From contig NZ_CP155567.1 of the NCBI RefSeq assembly GCF_039696035.1, forward strand, positions 1,793,001 through 1,857,000: 64,000 bases of DNA, given 5' to 3'. The stretch comes from Microbulbifer sp. SAOS-129_SWC. Its GTDB lineage: Bacteria > Pseudomonadota > Gammaproteobacteria > Pseudomonadales > Cellvibrionaceae. A program made the position numbers and the translations under genes. The notes below the pieces were generated by a model, which saw only the letters and a list, made by a program, of their open reading frames with translations, was not told where the DNA came from and did not search any database. This document shows, in pieces, positions 7,693 through 17,231 of this stretch (position 1 is its first letter; each line of letters begins with the position of its first letter).

Positions 7693-9456
7693 ATGAACCT
7701 ACACCCCCGGATTCTCGCCGGTATGCAACGCTTGCGCGATTACCGGCGCCAATCGCTGAGCCGCGACCTGCTGGCGGCCGCCATCGTCACCGTGCTGCTG
7801 ATTCCCCAGGCGCTGGCCTACGCGCTGCTGGCGGGCCTGCCGGCACAGGTGGGGCTCTATGCCAGTGTGGTACCGGTTATCGCCTACGCGATTTTCGGTA
7901 GCAGCCGCACGCTGGCAGTGGGGCCGGTGGCGGTGTCATCGCTGATGACCGCGTCGGCGCTGGGGGCGGTAGCGGCGCAGGGCAGCGGTGACTACCTGGC
8001 GGCGGCGATGGTGCTGGCGCTGCTGTCGGGCCTGTTCCTGCTGCTGTTGGGGGTGTTGCGGCTGGGTTTCCTGGCCAATTTTCTCTCGCACCCGGTGATC
8101 GCCGGCTTTATTACCGCGTCCGGGCTGTTGATCGCGTTGAGTCAGCTCAAGTATCTGCTCGGCGTCAATGCCGGCGGCCGCGACCTGCCACAGATGCTCT
8201 CCGCACTCGCGGCGGCTATTCCCGGCGTCAATGGTTATGCGCTCGCCACCGGCGCCGCGGTGATCGCTTTCCTGTTCTGGTCGCGCAAACACGCCGCGGT
8301 GTTGCTGCGGCGACTGTCGGTACCGGCGACGCTGGCGGGATTACTGGCCAAGGCGGCGCCGGTGGTGGCGGTCGTTGCCAGTATCGCCGCGGCGAAGTAT
8401 TTCGATTTCGAGGGGCGGCAGGTACCGCTGGTGGGCGCGATTCCCGCCGGCCTGCCGGGCCTGCAGTGGCCGCACTTTTCCTGGGCGCTGGTGCAGGCGC
8501 TGGCCGTGCCGGCGGTAATGATCTCGGTGATCGGCTATGTGAGTTCCATCTCGGTGAGCAAGACGCTGGCGGCCAAGCGGCGTCAGAAAATCGATGTGAA
8601 CCGCGAGCTGATCGGCCTCGGCGCGGCGAATATCGGCGCGGGTCTGTCCGGCGCCTTCCCGGTGACCGGTGGCTTCGCCCGCTCGGTGGTCAATTTCGAT
8701 GCCGGCGCGCAGACGCAGATGGCCGGCGTCTTTACCGCAGCCGGGATTGCGCTGGCGTCAATTTACCTGACGCCACTGCTCTACTTTCTCCCCAAGGCAA
8801 CGCTGGCGGCCACCATAGTGGTGGCGGTGCTGACGCTGGTGGATTTTTCCATTCTGCAAAAGACCTGGCGTTTTTCCCGCAGTGACTTTGTCGCCGTGGC
8901 CGTCACTATCGCGGTGACACTGTTGTTCGGGGTGGAGGCCGGGGTTACCTGCGGCGTCGGCGCCTCCATCGCGCTATTCCTGTATCGCACCTCGCGCCCG
9001 CATATCGCTGAAGTGGGGTTGGTGGAGGGCACCGAGCACTTCCGCAACATCAAGCGCCACAAGGTGATTACCGATCCGCAGATACTAACCATCCGCGTTG
9101 ACGAGAGCCTGATGTTTTCCAATGCCGGTTATCTCGAAGACCGTATTTACGCGGATCTCGCCGCAAATCGGCAGGTGAAACATGTGATTCTGATGTGCAG
9201 CGCAATCAACGAAATCGACTGGAGTGCACTGGAAGTACTGGAGGCGATCAACGAACGCCTGGCGGAACAGGGTATGCAGCTACACCTGTCGGAAGTGAAG
9301 GGGCCGGTGATGGACCGGCTGCAGAGTACCGGCTTCTTGAGCCAGCTGTCGGGGCGGGTTTACCTGACCCAGTACCAGGCATTTTCGCAGGTCCGGCAGG
9401 AGCTGCCGGACCCTGCGAACGGTGCTGTGGCTACTTGTGATCAAACACCAGCGTAG
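7693..9456 (+). CDS. SulP-family anion transporter with STAS domain (second copy)
   Basis: A 587-residue SulP permease with the signature PQALAYALLAGLPAQVGLYA and a C-terminal STAS domain (ILTIRVDESLMFSNAGYLED). It is clearly paralogous to the copy at 2985-4739 but divergent along its length. It lies 54 bp after the DUF442 gene in the same operon. A likely role is to remove sulfite or sulfate made by the dioxygenase. Its last 26 bp overlap the 3' end of the convergent yceI-like gene, so the two stop codons lie inside each other's genes. Confidence 0.9.
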   Translation: MNLHPRILAGMQRLRDYRRQSLSRDLLAAAIVTVLLIPQALAYALLAGLPAQVGLYASVVPVIAYAIFGSSRTLAVGPVAVSSLMTASALGAVAAQGSGDYLAAAMVLALLSGLFLLLLGVLRLGFLANFLSHPVIAGFITASGLLIALSQLKYLLGVNAGGRDLPQMLSALAAAIPGVNGYALATGAAVIAFLFWSRKHAAVLLRRLSVPATLAGLLAKAAPVVAVVASIAAAKYFDFEGRQVPLVGAIPAGLPGLQWPHFSWALVQALAVPAVMISVIGYVSSISVSKTLAAKRRQKIDVNRELIGLGAANIGAGLSGAFPVTGGFARSVVNFDAGAQTQMAGVFTAAGIALASIYLTPLLYFLPKATLAATIVVAVLTLVDFSILQKTWRFSRSDFVAVAVTIAVTLLFGVEAGVTCGVGASIALFLYRTSRPHIAEVGLVEGTEHFRNIKRHKVITDPQILTIRVDESLMFSNAGYLEDRIYADLAANRQVKHVILMCSAINEIDWSALEVLEAINERLAEQGMQLHLSEVKGPVMDRLQSTGFLSQLSGRVYLTQYQAFSQVRQELPDPANGAVATCDQTPA

Positions 9457-10009
9457 CGACCACCGGTACCACCGGGCTGATGCTGGGCAGGCCGGCAATC
9501 TCGCGCAGTTTTTCCACGCCCTGCGCCAGGCCGTAATCGCCGGCGTGCAGAATGATGGGGTCCGCAGTGCTCACCTGCAGGCGGTCACCAGCCAGCTTGA
9601 CCACCCGCAGACGGGTTTTCAGTGTCTTCTCACTGTTGTGTAGTGACAGTGTCAGGTCTGCGTCGGTCACGAAGGTTTCGCCCGCTTGCATCGCTTTCAG
9701 TTTCTTGGCATCGACACTGGTGTGAATACTCGCCTTGGGGAACTTGGCCGTTTCGAACAGCAGTTTCTGCAGGCGCTCGTTGCGAATCGGGATATTGGTT
9801 TCGACGCTGGCAAGGTCGATATCGACGCTGGCATCGCCACCCTCGGTGATGGTGCCGGACAGTTGTTTGAAATGGTGCACTTCGCCGACGGTCGATTTCT
9901 TGACCGAGATAAAGTCGACGGAAGAGCCGCCGTTGTCCAGCTGCCAGTCGGCCAGCGCTGCCGGGGCAGCCAGCACCAGTGCCAACGGAAGAATATACCT
10001 GCTTAACAT
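9431..10009 (-). CDS. YceI-family periplasmic lipocalin-like protein
   Basis: 192 residues with a signal peptide ending near LAAPAALA and a mature start DWQLDNGGSSVDFIS. YceI proteins form a small beta-barrel that binds isoprenoid-type lipids in the periplasm. The body (VGEVHHFKQLSGTI, the NIPIRNERLQKLLF region) fits the family and the length is normal. An AAGGAG sequence lies about 8 bp before the ATG at 10009. The gene converges on sulP with a 26-bp overlap and appears to be monocistronic. Confidence 0.87.
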   Translation of the reverse strand: MLSRYILPLALVLAAPAALADWQLDNGGSSVDFISVKKSTVGEVHHFKQLSGTITEGGDASVDIDLASVETNIPIRNERLQKLLFETAKFPKASIHTSVDAKKLKAMQAGETFVTDADLTLSLHNSEKTLKTRLRVVKLAGDRLQVSTADPIILHAGDYGLAQGVEKLREIAGLPSISPVVPVVATLVFDHK

Positions 10010-10376
10010 GGTCGAACTCCTTGTGCGTCTCGGGTTGGGTGGGGGTTAGAATAGTGGCGGCCATGGAGGCCTGTAAATAGGCGATTATTCTAAACCCGAG
10101 ACTATTACCGCACCGCTAAGTTCAACTTTCGTGCTTTGCCGCTGTACGTTTTTTCAGCGCCAGGGGGCTATTTGCACCACACGGACCGTGAACTGTCCAA
10201 TCCAGCAGGGTTGGACGTGTTCATTCGCTCTAACCCGGACTCTATCGTATTGCCCGAACGGATGGGTTTATCGAGGTTGGCCGGAGATTTACAGTCGATT
10301 CCCTTGGGTAGGGGTAGGGGTAGGGATCGAACGTATACCCTTAATTTCAACAATAAGTCGGCTCGCGGCCCGGTCC
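10010..10376. other. Intergenic region without a clear gene
   Basis: Contains the yceI promoter side and, at 10306-10325, a short G-rich run of three and a bit GGGTAG-type units. No coding frame with family resemblance is visible. Confidence 0.6.
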
Positions 10377-10859
10377 TCAATTGAGTTGATCGCCGGGCTT
10401 GGCCAATTTCATCCATTCAAGAAAAGAGGCAGACCCGGAAGTATTTTCCATGGGGGACCACTCAGCCAAATCGCGCTCAGGCGTTGGGGAATAGCTGCCT
10501 TCCTTGATCTCCAGGGCAACGGTGTCGGCCTCATTGCAGGTATAGCTGTGCCAGGTGTTTGGGGGAATTTCAACCGCGCGAATATCCGATGCCGACATTT
10601 CAATCCGGTCTGTAACGGTTCCGTCATCGCTAAAAAGCAGCAGGGACATACTGCCCTGAATCACCATGAAAAACTCCCACTTGTGCGATTCGCTGTGCCT
10701 GTGCGGCCTGATGTAGGTGTCGGGCTGCGTGGCGATGAAGAGCCTCTGCACATTCGCATCCACAGAATCGTGGACGTTAAGGTTGTTGCGACGCCGGTCT
10801 GCCTGTTGCGCCGAGGCGGAAAGCAGGCGCAGGTCTTCGTTAGAAATCAGCTTGGTCAT
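10377..10859 (-). CDS. WbuC-family cupin protein
   Basis: A 160-residue single-cupin protein. The metal motif region PHRHSESHKWEFFMVIQG supplies histidines and a glutamate, and IPPNTWHSY supplies the second cupin motif. The N-terminal ISNEDLRLLSASAQQADRRRNNLNVH matches the WbuC family, often found near O-antigen or sugar-modification genes. Here no such genes are adjacent. The function is unknown; a sugar-nucleotide isomerase or metal-binding role has been proposed for the family. Confidence 0.8.
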   Translation of the reverse strand: MTKLISNEDLRLLSASAQQADRRRNNLNVHDSVDANVQRLFIATQPDTYIRPHRHSESHKWEFFMVIQGSMSLLLFSDDGTVTDRIEMSASDIRAVEIPPNTWHSYTCNEADTVALEIKEGSYSPTPERDLAEWSPMENTSGSASFLEWMKLAKPGDQLN

Positions 10860-11026
10860 TGATGCTTATCCAAATCAAAGTCGGAAATTTAACTACGGAA
10901 TTGAATCCTGGACTTTGAGGGGATGTTATCACAGCTATTTTGGGCAGATGGACTTGCGCCTCGCCGCCAGAGATGAGGAGCATTGAGGGGCCGGAGCAGG
11001 CCCCGGCTTGTGGAACGGTAAAAAAA

Positions 11027-11047
11027 GGGTGCCCGCCTGGGGCACCC
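11027..11047 (-). terminator. Rho-independent terminator after the GH16 gene
   Basis: GGGTGCCC (11027-11034) pairs with GGGCACCC (11040-11047). Read on the minus strand the hairpin is followed by seven T residues (complement of 11020-11026). It lies about 90 bp after the stop of the laminarinase gene. Confidence 0.85.
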
Positions 11048-11136
11048 CATATAGTTGCTGGTCGTCACTGAGTCACTAACCGCAATGGTGTGCTCTTGGT
11101 GAAGCCGGTGTAAAACCGCTCGCCATTGGCCTGTCG

Positions 11137-12642
11137 TTACTGATAGACCCGCACATAGTCCACATACATCCGCTGCGGGAAACTGCTGGAGCCGTCCGGG
11201 CTGCCCGGCCAGTTGCCGCCCACGGCCAGGTTAAACAGGATAAAGAACGGGTGGTCGTAGACCCAATTGCCGTACTGCTCCACCTGGGCGCGGGAGGCGT
11301 TGTAGAAGTTGTTGCCGTCCACGTACCAGCTGATGCCGTTGCTGTTCCACTCCACCGCGTAGACGTGATAGTTGGCATCGACACTCTGCCCCAGGTCGTT
11401 GGTGCCGGTGATCGGTGTATTGCCGGAATAGCCGGGGCCGTGCAGGGCGCCGTGGGTCAGCGTCGGCTCGTAGCCCACGTGTTCCATGATGTCGACCTCG
11501 CCGGATGTGGGCCAGCCGACACTGCCGATATTGTTGCCCAGCATCCAGAACGCCGGCCAGATACCCTGGGTTTGCGGCAGTTTCATGCGCGCCTCGATGC
11601 GGCCGTACTGGAACTCCCGCTTGCCGGAACTGATCATGCGCGTCGAAGTGTACTGGCAGGTGCCGTACCAGCAGCTGTTGCCGCCCTCCTGGCGCGCCTC
11701 GATCACCAGCACATTACTGCCCGCCTGGGCGTCGTACTGAATCGATGCGTTCTGGCCATTGGTGTAGTACTGCAGCTCGTTGTTGCCCCAGCCACCGCCG
11801 CCGGTCTCGAAGGTCCAGTTGGCGGTGTTGATGGAATCGAATTCGTCGCTCCATACCAGGCCGCCAGCGGGGGCCGGGCTGATCACTACGGATGACGCCA
11901 TGTCATTGAAATTGTTCAGGCAGCCGGTGTCACCGTTGACGGTTACCGAGGAGCCGGCGAAATTGTCGTGCTCGTACAGCGTGGCCTGGTAACCGGAGGA
12001 GACTCGGATGGAGGACGCCTGGTCGTTGACAAAACCCAGGCCCTGCAATGCCGCCAGGTTGTAGGAGCCCACGCCCAGTCCCGCGGACCAGCCGCCGTAA
12101 TTGCAGTCGTTGTAGACGGTGGCGATATTGCCCCCGGTACTGTTGGCGGTTATCTCAATCCAGTTCAGGTTCCAGTTACCGGTGGTGGCGTAGACCCCGA
12201 AACTGTAATTGCCCGCATCGATATGCACGGTGTAAGACACCGTCTGCCAATTCTGCCAGCCGCCGGTGTCCGGCACGTTGACACTGCCGAGCACAATGGA
12301 GCCGCCGTTCAGGTCGTTGGACAGGGTACCGCCGCCCTGGCTGGCGACGCGCAGACGTACCGTGTAATCGCCGGAGGCGGGAATATTCAGGCCGTTAAAG
12401 GCCAGCCACTCGCCGGTCTCGACCCAGCCCACGTTGTAGCCGCCACCGGTGTCGGAAGTCGCCTCGATATCCACGTCATCGCTGCGATAGGCACCGCCGG
12501 TATTGCCCGGTGTCGTATCGTAAAACGCGTTGTAATCCTCCGCCTGGAAGACGGTGGCATCGGCGCAGGCCGCGCCGGCGCCGAGCAGTAGTGAGGCGCA
12601 GACTGAAAGCAGCCGGTGCCGGGGTAGTTGAAAGATTGCCAT
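11137..12642 (-). CDS. Secreted GH16 beta-1,3-glucanase (laminarinase) with CBM6 and beta/gamma-crystallin-like domain
   Basis: A 501-residue exported enzyme. Order: signal peptide (1-27, ending GAGAACA), CBM6-type module (~29-167, VFQAEDYNAFYDTTPGNTGG...), a beta/gamma-crystallin-like domain (~173-253, VYNDCNYGGWSAGLGVGSYN and LYEHDNFAGSSVTV), then the GH16 catalytic domain (~262-501). The catalytic motif GEVDIMEHVG gives nucleophile Glu382, Asp384 and acid/base Glu387. It is predicted to cut beta-1,3 links in laminarin-type glucans outside the cell. It lies 113 bp after the second GH16 gene, in the same direction, with a strong terminator downstream. GAGGAAAA precedes the ATG at 12642. Confidence 0.9.
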   Translation of the reverse strand: MAIFQLPRHRLLSVCASLLLGAGAACADATVFQAEDYNAFYDTTPGNTGGAYRSDDVDIEATSDTGGGYNVGWVETGEWLAFNGLNIPASGDYTVRLRVASQGGGTLSNDLNGGSIVLGSVNVPDTGGWQNWQTVSYTVHIDAGNYSFGVYATTGNWNLNWIEITANSTGGNIATVYNDCNYGGWSAGLGVGSYNLAALQGLGFVNDQASSIRVSSGYQATLYEHDNFAGSSVTVNGDTGCLNNFNDMASSVVISPAPAGGLVWSDEFDSINTANWTFETGGGGWGNNELQYYTNGQNASIQYDAQAGSNVLVIEARQEGGNSCWYGTCQYTSTRMISSGKREFQYGRIEARMKLPQTQGIWPAFWMLGNNIGSVGWPTSGEVDIMEHVGYEPTLTHGALHGPGYSGNTPITGTNDLGQSVDANYHVYAVEWNSNGISWYVDGNNFYNASRAQVEQYGNWVYDHPFFILFNLAVGGNWPGSPDGSSSFPQRMYVDYVRVYQ

Positions 12643-12755
12643 TATTGTTTTCCTCTCTTCACTGTTTTAAAAATTCCTGCCCGCCGGCCGGCGGGTATTC
12701 CGGCCGGCAGGGCTTTTCCATTAATTTTTTGCCAGTCATTCACTGCGTGAATCTG

Positions 12756-15215
12756 TTATTCGGGGCAATAAAAAGTCACGTCATAGGAAGTCAGTGTCGA
12801 CGCCGGGCAACTCGAAAGCCCGAAGCCGTCGTCGTAGGCATAGGAGTAGGTCTCGCACACCGAGTGGATGTAATTGCGGTAGGCGCTGCGGTCCGCCGGA
12901 CCCGCGCGGCACTCCGCTTCGCTGATCGGCGGGGTGGGGCAGGTATACATCTGCGCTTCCGGTGCATCCGGGGTGTAGGTGGGAGTGTTGCCCCAGTTGG
13001 CGTAGGTCAGCTTGCCCGCCGGCGAATAGCAGCCGCCCGCCTCACCAGTGGCCGGATTGGTGGCGAGCAGATCCATATTGCCGAGTTGCGGGAAGAGGCC
13101 GTCGGTAGACAGGTCGGCGTTGCGCGGGCAGTCCGCCACCCGCAGCGCCGAACAGTCGATCTGGCCGTTGGTGGGGCCGCCGGGGCCGGCGAACGGGCCG
13201 GAAGTGACAGGCCCTTCCGGGCAGTAGCCGTTGATCGATACTTTCATTGGCACGGTAAAGCCATCCACCGCGCTGGAGTTCCACCAGTCGGAGCGGCCCA
13301 GTGCCGAACTTGGGGCGGATGGGTTCGTCTGGCACTGGCTCTCGTCGATACCGGTGATACAGCCGAAAGTGGCCTCGAACTTGGAATCGATCGGCGGCGC
13401 GCAGCCCTCCGGCGGGCAGGTGAAGCCGAATTCCTGCGGGCCGCCGCTGGCGCCGATGCGGCAGTCCATGCCGGTGCCATCGCAGTCGAACGCCGGCCAG
13501 AAGCGCATCGCCGCCAGGCCCTTGTCGGGAATGTTGTAGCTGATCGAGCCACTGGCCGGCATCGCGCTGTGGTTGGGCGCATTCAATACGCCACCGGAGC
13601 CGTCCGGCACACTCAGCCAGTGCACCCACATGGTCTTGGTGGGGCAGGCGTTGTGAATGGTCAGGCGCGGGTGGGTGGTGCCGGCGGCGGGCGAGCCCGG
13701 ATCAAAGCTGCCACCGGAGCTGCTGGAAGAACTGGAACCACCGCCGGAACTGCTGCTCGACGAGCTGCTGCCGCCACCCTGATAGACGCGCACATAGTCC
13801 ACCAGCGTATCCCGTGGCCACTCCGCGGCAATCGGGTTGTAGCCGTAGGTCAGCCGCCCGCCCAGCGCCATATTCAGGATGATATGCATCGGCTCGTGGA
13901 ACTCTTCCATGTTCGACGGGGTGATATCGATGGTGTGGGTCAGCACGCCGTCGATGTAGTAGCGCTGTTCGTTCTGGTCCCACTCCAGGGCATAGACATG
14001 GAAGGCTTCGGTATCGCCAATGGCGCCGGTGCTACCGTAGTCCGCGTTACTGCCGGCATCGTAGGGGAAATCGCCGGTGCGGGTATCCCAGAAGTTATGG
14101 TGAAAGGTGAAGCTGTCCTGGTTGACGTTTTCGAAGATATCCGTCTCGCCACAGCTGGCCCAGTTGTCCGGCATGCTGTCGTAGTAACCGGCCGCAGGTG
14201 AGTAATTGCTGGTATAGCTGCCGCTCTGGGAATCCCCCAGCATCCAGAAGGCGTTCCACTTGCCCTGCAGGCTCGGTGACGAGATGCGCGCTTCGATGCG
14301 GCCGTAGGTCCAGGAGTGCTTGCCCTGGGTAGTGATGCGGCACGAGCGCCAGTCGAAGGTCTGGCCGTTGACGCTGGTCGGGTTGTTCTCACCGTGGATC
14401 ACCAGGTTGCCGCCCTGCTGGTAGCAGTTCTCGGGGCGGTACCACTCCAGTTCCTGGTTGCCCCAGCCGTCGAAGGCGCCAGTGCCCGGGTTCCAGCCGT
14501 TGCCTACGTGGTAGTTCCAGTTGGCCGGGTCCGGCTGGCCGGAGCCATTGAATTCGTCGGACCACACCAGGCTCCAGCCGCCGCTGCCGCCGGAGGAACT
14601 GCTGGACGAACTAGAGCTGCTCGACGAACTGCTGGAGGAGCTGCTCGAAGAGCTGCTGCCGCTGCCAACGATGTAAGTCGCCCACGGCGTATCCACCGCG
14701 CCGCTGCCGCTGTCGTAGGTATATGAATACTGGATGGTGTCGCCGGTGGCGAGGTTGTCGAGCTGCCACTCCTGGCGGCCACTGGCGCTGGTCATGCGGT
14801 AGTTCTGCTGGCCATCGCTGTTCAGGATGTAGTGCACGTCGGCCCAGCTGCCGGTGTTGACGTAGAACAGCACAGAGCTGCTGCCGAGCGCCTCTATGCC
14901 GTAGTCGCCGCTGCTGCTGGCGCCGCCGGAAGAGCTCGACGAACTGCCATTGGCAGCGCTGTCACAGCTGCCCAACAAAGACCAGGCCTGGGTCCAGGCG
15001 CTGCCGGCGCCGGGTTCGTAGGCCCAGGCGGCGGTCGAGGAGCACCAGCCGGGGATATCGCAGTTATAGGCGCTGCCGTTGTTCTGCACGTCTTGATCCT
15101 GGACGTAGCTGGTGCCGGCAGAGTAGGTGGGCATGCCGCTGCAGTCGACGGCATGGCCGCTGCTGGACATACCGCAGAGCGCTGCAAAGGCAGCGAGGGC
15201 GATCCATCGTTTCAT
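12756..15215 (-). CDS. Secreted multimodular GH16 beta-glucanase with C-terminal thaumatin-like domain
   Basis: 819 residues. Order: signal peptide (1-22), a small cysteine-containing module resembling CBM5/12 (~23-85, SYVQDQDVQNNGSAYNC), a CBM56-like module (~103-184, ADVHYILNSDGQQNYRM), a poly-serine linker of about 24 Ser, GH16 catalytic domain (~213-478, GETDIFENVN with Glu357, Asp359, Glu362), two more serine/glycine linkers, and a ~300-residue thaumatin-like domain (from TIHNACPTKTMWVHW to YSYAYDDGFGLSSC and VTFYCPE). Thaumatin-like domains bind or cut beta-1,3-glucans in plants and fungi. The build suggests an extracellular enzyme for algal or fungal glucan. Module names other than GH16 are from motif memory, not a search. 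Confidence 0.85.
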   Translation of the reverse strand: MKRWIALAAFAALCGMSSSGHAVDCSGMPTYSAGTSYVQDQDVQNNGSAYNCDIPGWCSSTAAWAYEPGAGSAWTQAWSLLGSCDSAANGSSSSSSGGASSSGDYGIEALGSSSVLFYVNTGSWADVHYILNSDGQQNYRMTSASGRQEWQLDNLATGDTIQYSYTYDSGSGAVDTPWATYIVGSGSSSSSSSSSSSSSSSSSSSSSSGGSGGWSLVWSDEFNGSGQPDPANWNYHVGNGWNPGTGAFDGWGNQELEWYRPENCYQQGGNLVIHGENNPTSVNGQTFDWRSCRITTQGKHSWTYGRIEARISSPSLQGKWNAFWMLGDSQSGSYTSNYSPAAGYYDSMPDNWASCGETDIFENVNQDSFTFHHNFWDTRTGDFPYDAGSNADYGSTGAIGDTEAFHVYALEWDQNEQRYYIDGVLTHTIDITPSNMEEFHEPMHIILNMALGGRLTYGYNPIAAEWPRDTLVDYVRVYQGGGSSSSSSSSGGGSSSSSSSGGSFDPGSPAAGTTHPRLTIHNACPTKTMWVHWLSVPDGSGGVLNAPNHSAMPASGSISYNIPDKGLAAMRFWPAFDCDGTGMDCRIGASGGPQEFGFTCPPEGCAPPIDSKFEATFGCITGIDESQCQTNPSAPSSALGRSDWWNSSAVDGFTVPMKVSINGYCPEGPVTSGPFAGPGGPTNGQIDCSALRVADCPRNADLSTDGLFPQLGNMDLLATNPATGEAGGCYSPAGKLTYANWGNTPTYTPDAPEAQMYTCPTPPISEAECRAGPADRSAYRNYIHSVCETYSYAYDDGFGLSSCPASTLTSYDVTFYCPE

Positions 15216-15706
15216 TTTCTCTGACCTTGTTGCAATTATTATTCGAATTTATTTGTAAAAGATTGCAGTCATTGCGCAGGGGCTGCGACAACGATTGTCA
15301 GAGCCGGACCGCGGACGTATCGACCCAGAATGCGCTGGAATGGAAAGTGGAACGCAGACGTGGTGGAGACCGGCGCCCCAAAGAGGTTTGGCGCGCCGGC
15401 GCCACGGGGCGCCACTGAAACGGCGGTTGCACTGGTGTTTGTGACTACGATGCCGGCGCGTCGCAGATGGCGGGCAATTCTTTGGTAATGGCCATCGGGG
15501 GCGCCGGGCAGGGCCGCGCGAAGTGCGATGGAGGGTTATGTGGGGGCTGCGGTGGCCCTGGCGCCAATACCGGGCGCGGTGCTAGCCGGCGCTGGCGTCG
15601 GGTGGGGGATCGATCGGATGTGTCCGCTCGAACGGACTCGGTCAAAGGGGCGGTCGGTGCAGCGCAGCGCCGGCTCACCGCCGGCTGCTGGCCTGAATGG
15701 TCGCGC
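15216..15706. other. Intergenic region upstream of the GH16 genes
   Basis: About 490 bp. The AT-rich part next to 15216-15270 is the likely promoter zone for the two glucanase genes. The rest is GC-rich with short overlapping frames on both strands and no recognisable gene. Confidence 0.6.
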
Positions 15707-16546
15707 TCAGCTGGCGTGGGCGCGGCCCTGATTGCCGTTGGGCTGATTGGCATCGGGCTGGCCGCGCAGAAAGTCCAGCATCGCCGCGGTGACCGCCTCT
15801 GGCTGCTCCAGTGTGGACAGGTGCCCGGCGCGCGGAATGATGGCGAGCGTTGCATTGGGCAGTCGCTGCGCCAGCGCCTCGGAACAGGGCGGCGGCAGGG
15901 ACACATCCTCTTCCCCCACCAGTACCAGCGCCGGTTGCGAGATACTGCCGAGGCGCGCCTTGAGCGAATCCCGCCGGCACAGGGCGGTGCAGACCTGGTC
16001 GATGGAAACGAGCGGCATGGCCGCGAACTTCTGCTGCCAGGTTTCCACCAGCGCCGGCTGTTCCTGCAGCGTGTGCCGGCCGAACATCAGCTTGGACACC
16101 AGCGGCAACAGCGGCCGGATGCCGAACAGCCTGGCCAGCGTCACCAGCAAGCGGTATTTGAAGATCTTGACGCGGGTCTCGGTACCGGCATGGGTGTCGA
16201 GCAACAGCAGGCGCTCCACCCGTTCGGGGGCAATGAGGGCCGCGCGCAGCGCGATCATGCCGCCGATCGACAGCCCGGCCCAGGTGGCCTTGTCGATGCC
16301 TTCCTGATCCAGTACCGCCAACACGTCTTTTACCAGGTCGTAAATATCCAGCGGCCGGTCGGCGACACTCGACTGGCCGTGGCCGCGGATATCGATATTG
16401 ATCACCCGGTAGTGCTGTGCCAGCGGCGCCAGCTGTTCCGACCACATATCGCCATCGCAGAGGAAACTGTGCAGCAGCACCAGCGCCGGGCCATTGCCGC
16501 TCGAGGTGTAGTGAATCTGGTAGCTGTCGTGTTGGGCGCTGGCCAT
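15707..16546 (-). CDS. Alpha/beta-hydrolase
   Basis: 279 residues. The oxyanion region is LLHSFLCDGDMW, the nucleophile elbow is GLSIGGM (Ser near 94), an acidic residue is expected in the LVLVGEEDVSLPP region, and the catalytic His is in PRAGHLSTLEQPE. The layout matches 3-oxoadipate enol-lactonase-like and general ester hydrolases, but no catabolic cluster surrounds it, so the substrate is unknown. An AAGGA sequence precedes the ATG at 16546. No signal peptide is seen, so it is cytoplasmic. Confidence 0.82.
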   Translation of the reverse strand: MASAQHDSYQIHYTSSGNGPALVLLHSFLCDGDMWSEQLAPLAQHYRVINIDIRGHGQSSVADRPLDIYDLVKDVLAVLDQEGIDKATWAGLSIGGMIALRAALIAPERVERLLLLDTHAGTETRVKIFKYRLLVTLARLFGIRPLLPLVSKLMFGRHTLQEQPALVETWQQKFAAMPLVSIDQVCTALCRRDSLKARLGSISQPALVLVGEEDVSLPPPCSEALAQRLPNATLAIIPRAGHLSTLEQPEAVTAAMLDFLRGQPDANQPNGNQGRAHAS

Positions 16547-16651
16547 GCTAATTCCTTTTTACTTTTCTTGTTGAAACCGGCGTTCGGGGTTGCTATTTGA
16601 ACCAATAACGGCGGCGCGGCGCAACAGGTGCCTGTTGCGGGCAATAAAAAA

Positions 16652-16673
16652 GGCGGAACCTCGCGGTTCCGCC
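16652..16673. terminator. Bidirectional rho-independent terminator
   Basis: GGCGGAACC (16652-16660), TCGC loop, GGTTCCGCC (16665-16673), with six A upstream and four T downstream. It serves the cold-shock gene on the minus strand and insulates it from the hydrolase gene. Confidence 0.9.
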
Positions 16674-16719
16674 TTTTCTGGCTGTTCAGCCTGTCGCGGT
16701 CTTTACAGACCGCGCGCCG

Positions 16720-16929
16720 TTACAGAACGACGATATTTTCCGCCTGCAGGCCCTTCTGGCCTTTGGTCACGGAAAAGGACACCTGCTGGCCTTCGACCAG
16801 GGTGCGGAAGCCGCTGTCGCTGATGGCGCTGTAGTGGGCAAACACATCCGGGCCGGACTGCTGTTCAATAAAGCCGAAGCCTTTGGATTCGTCGAACCAC
16901 TTTACGGTTCCGGTAACGGTATCAGACAT
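16720..16929 (-). CDS. Cold-shock domain protein (CspA family)
   Basis: A 69-residue single-domain RNA/DNA-binding protein. The RNP1 motif KGFGFIEQ and RNP2 region DVFAHYSAI are intact, and the N-terminal [11 protein letters not shown] is canonical. It should melt RNA structure as a chaperone. AGGAC precedes the ATG. A long AT-containing stretch upstream (16930-17130) could be the 5' leader that controls many csp genes after transcription. It is monocistronic with a strong terminator. Confidence 0.95.
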   Translation of the reverse strand: MSDTVTGTVKWFDESKGFGFIEQQSGPDVFAHYSAISDSGFRTLVEGQQVSFSVTKGQKGLQAENIVVL

Positions 16930-17231
16930 AATCTTGTCCTGTTGGTACTCAAGTTAAAGGATAACCCAATTCACGGGTCATCGATTTTCAGCCATACGCG
17001 ATGGCCAGTGTGACGGGAATTAAGCAGAATTTTTACCGCGATCCCTAAACCAACGGACGAGGATTATGGGTATAACTTCGTAGCAGGAAAGAATATTCGA
17101 GGTGCTTAATTTCTGACGCCTCGACAGTGTATCCACGGCTGATCAGAAGTCAATCAATTGTTGCGGATATCGCCCACCCGGAACTGGCCGGATGCCCGCG
17201 GGCGTCGGCCAGTTCCGGGGTTAGTGGCGGA
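16930..17231. other. Intergenic region, cold-shock leader and GST 3' flank
   Basis: About 300 bp. The part nearest 16930 is likely the cold-shock promoter and leader. A local dyad of a GCCCGGAACTGGCC type near 17175-17220 may terminate the GST gene. No coding frame is convincing. Confidence 0.5.

Noticed and set aside
10306..10325. Telomere-like GGGTAG run as a functional repeat
   Set aside because: Only about three units, no second strand partner or genomic context.
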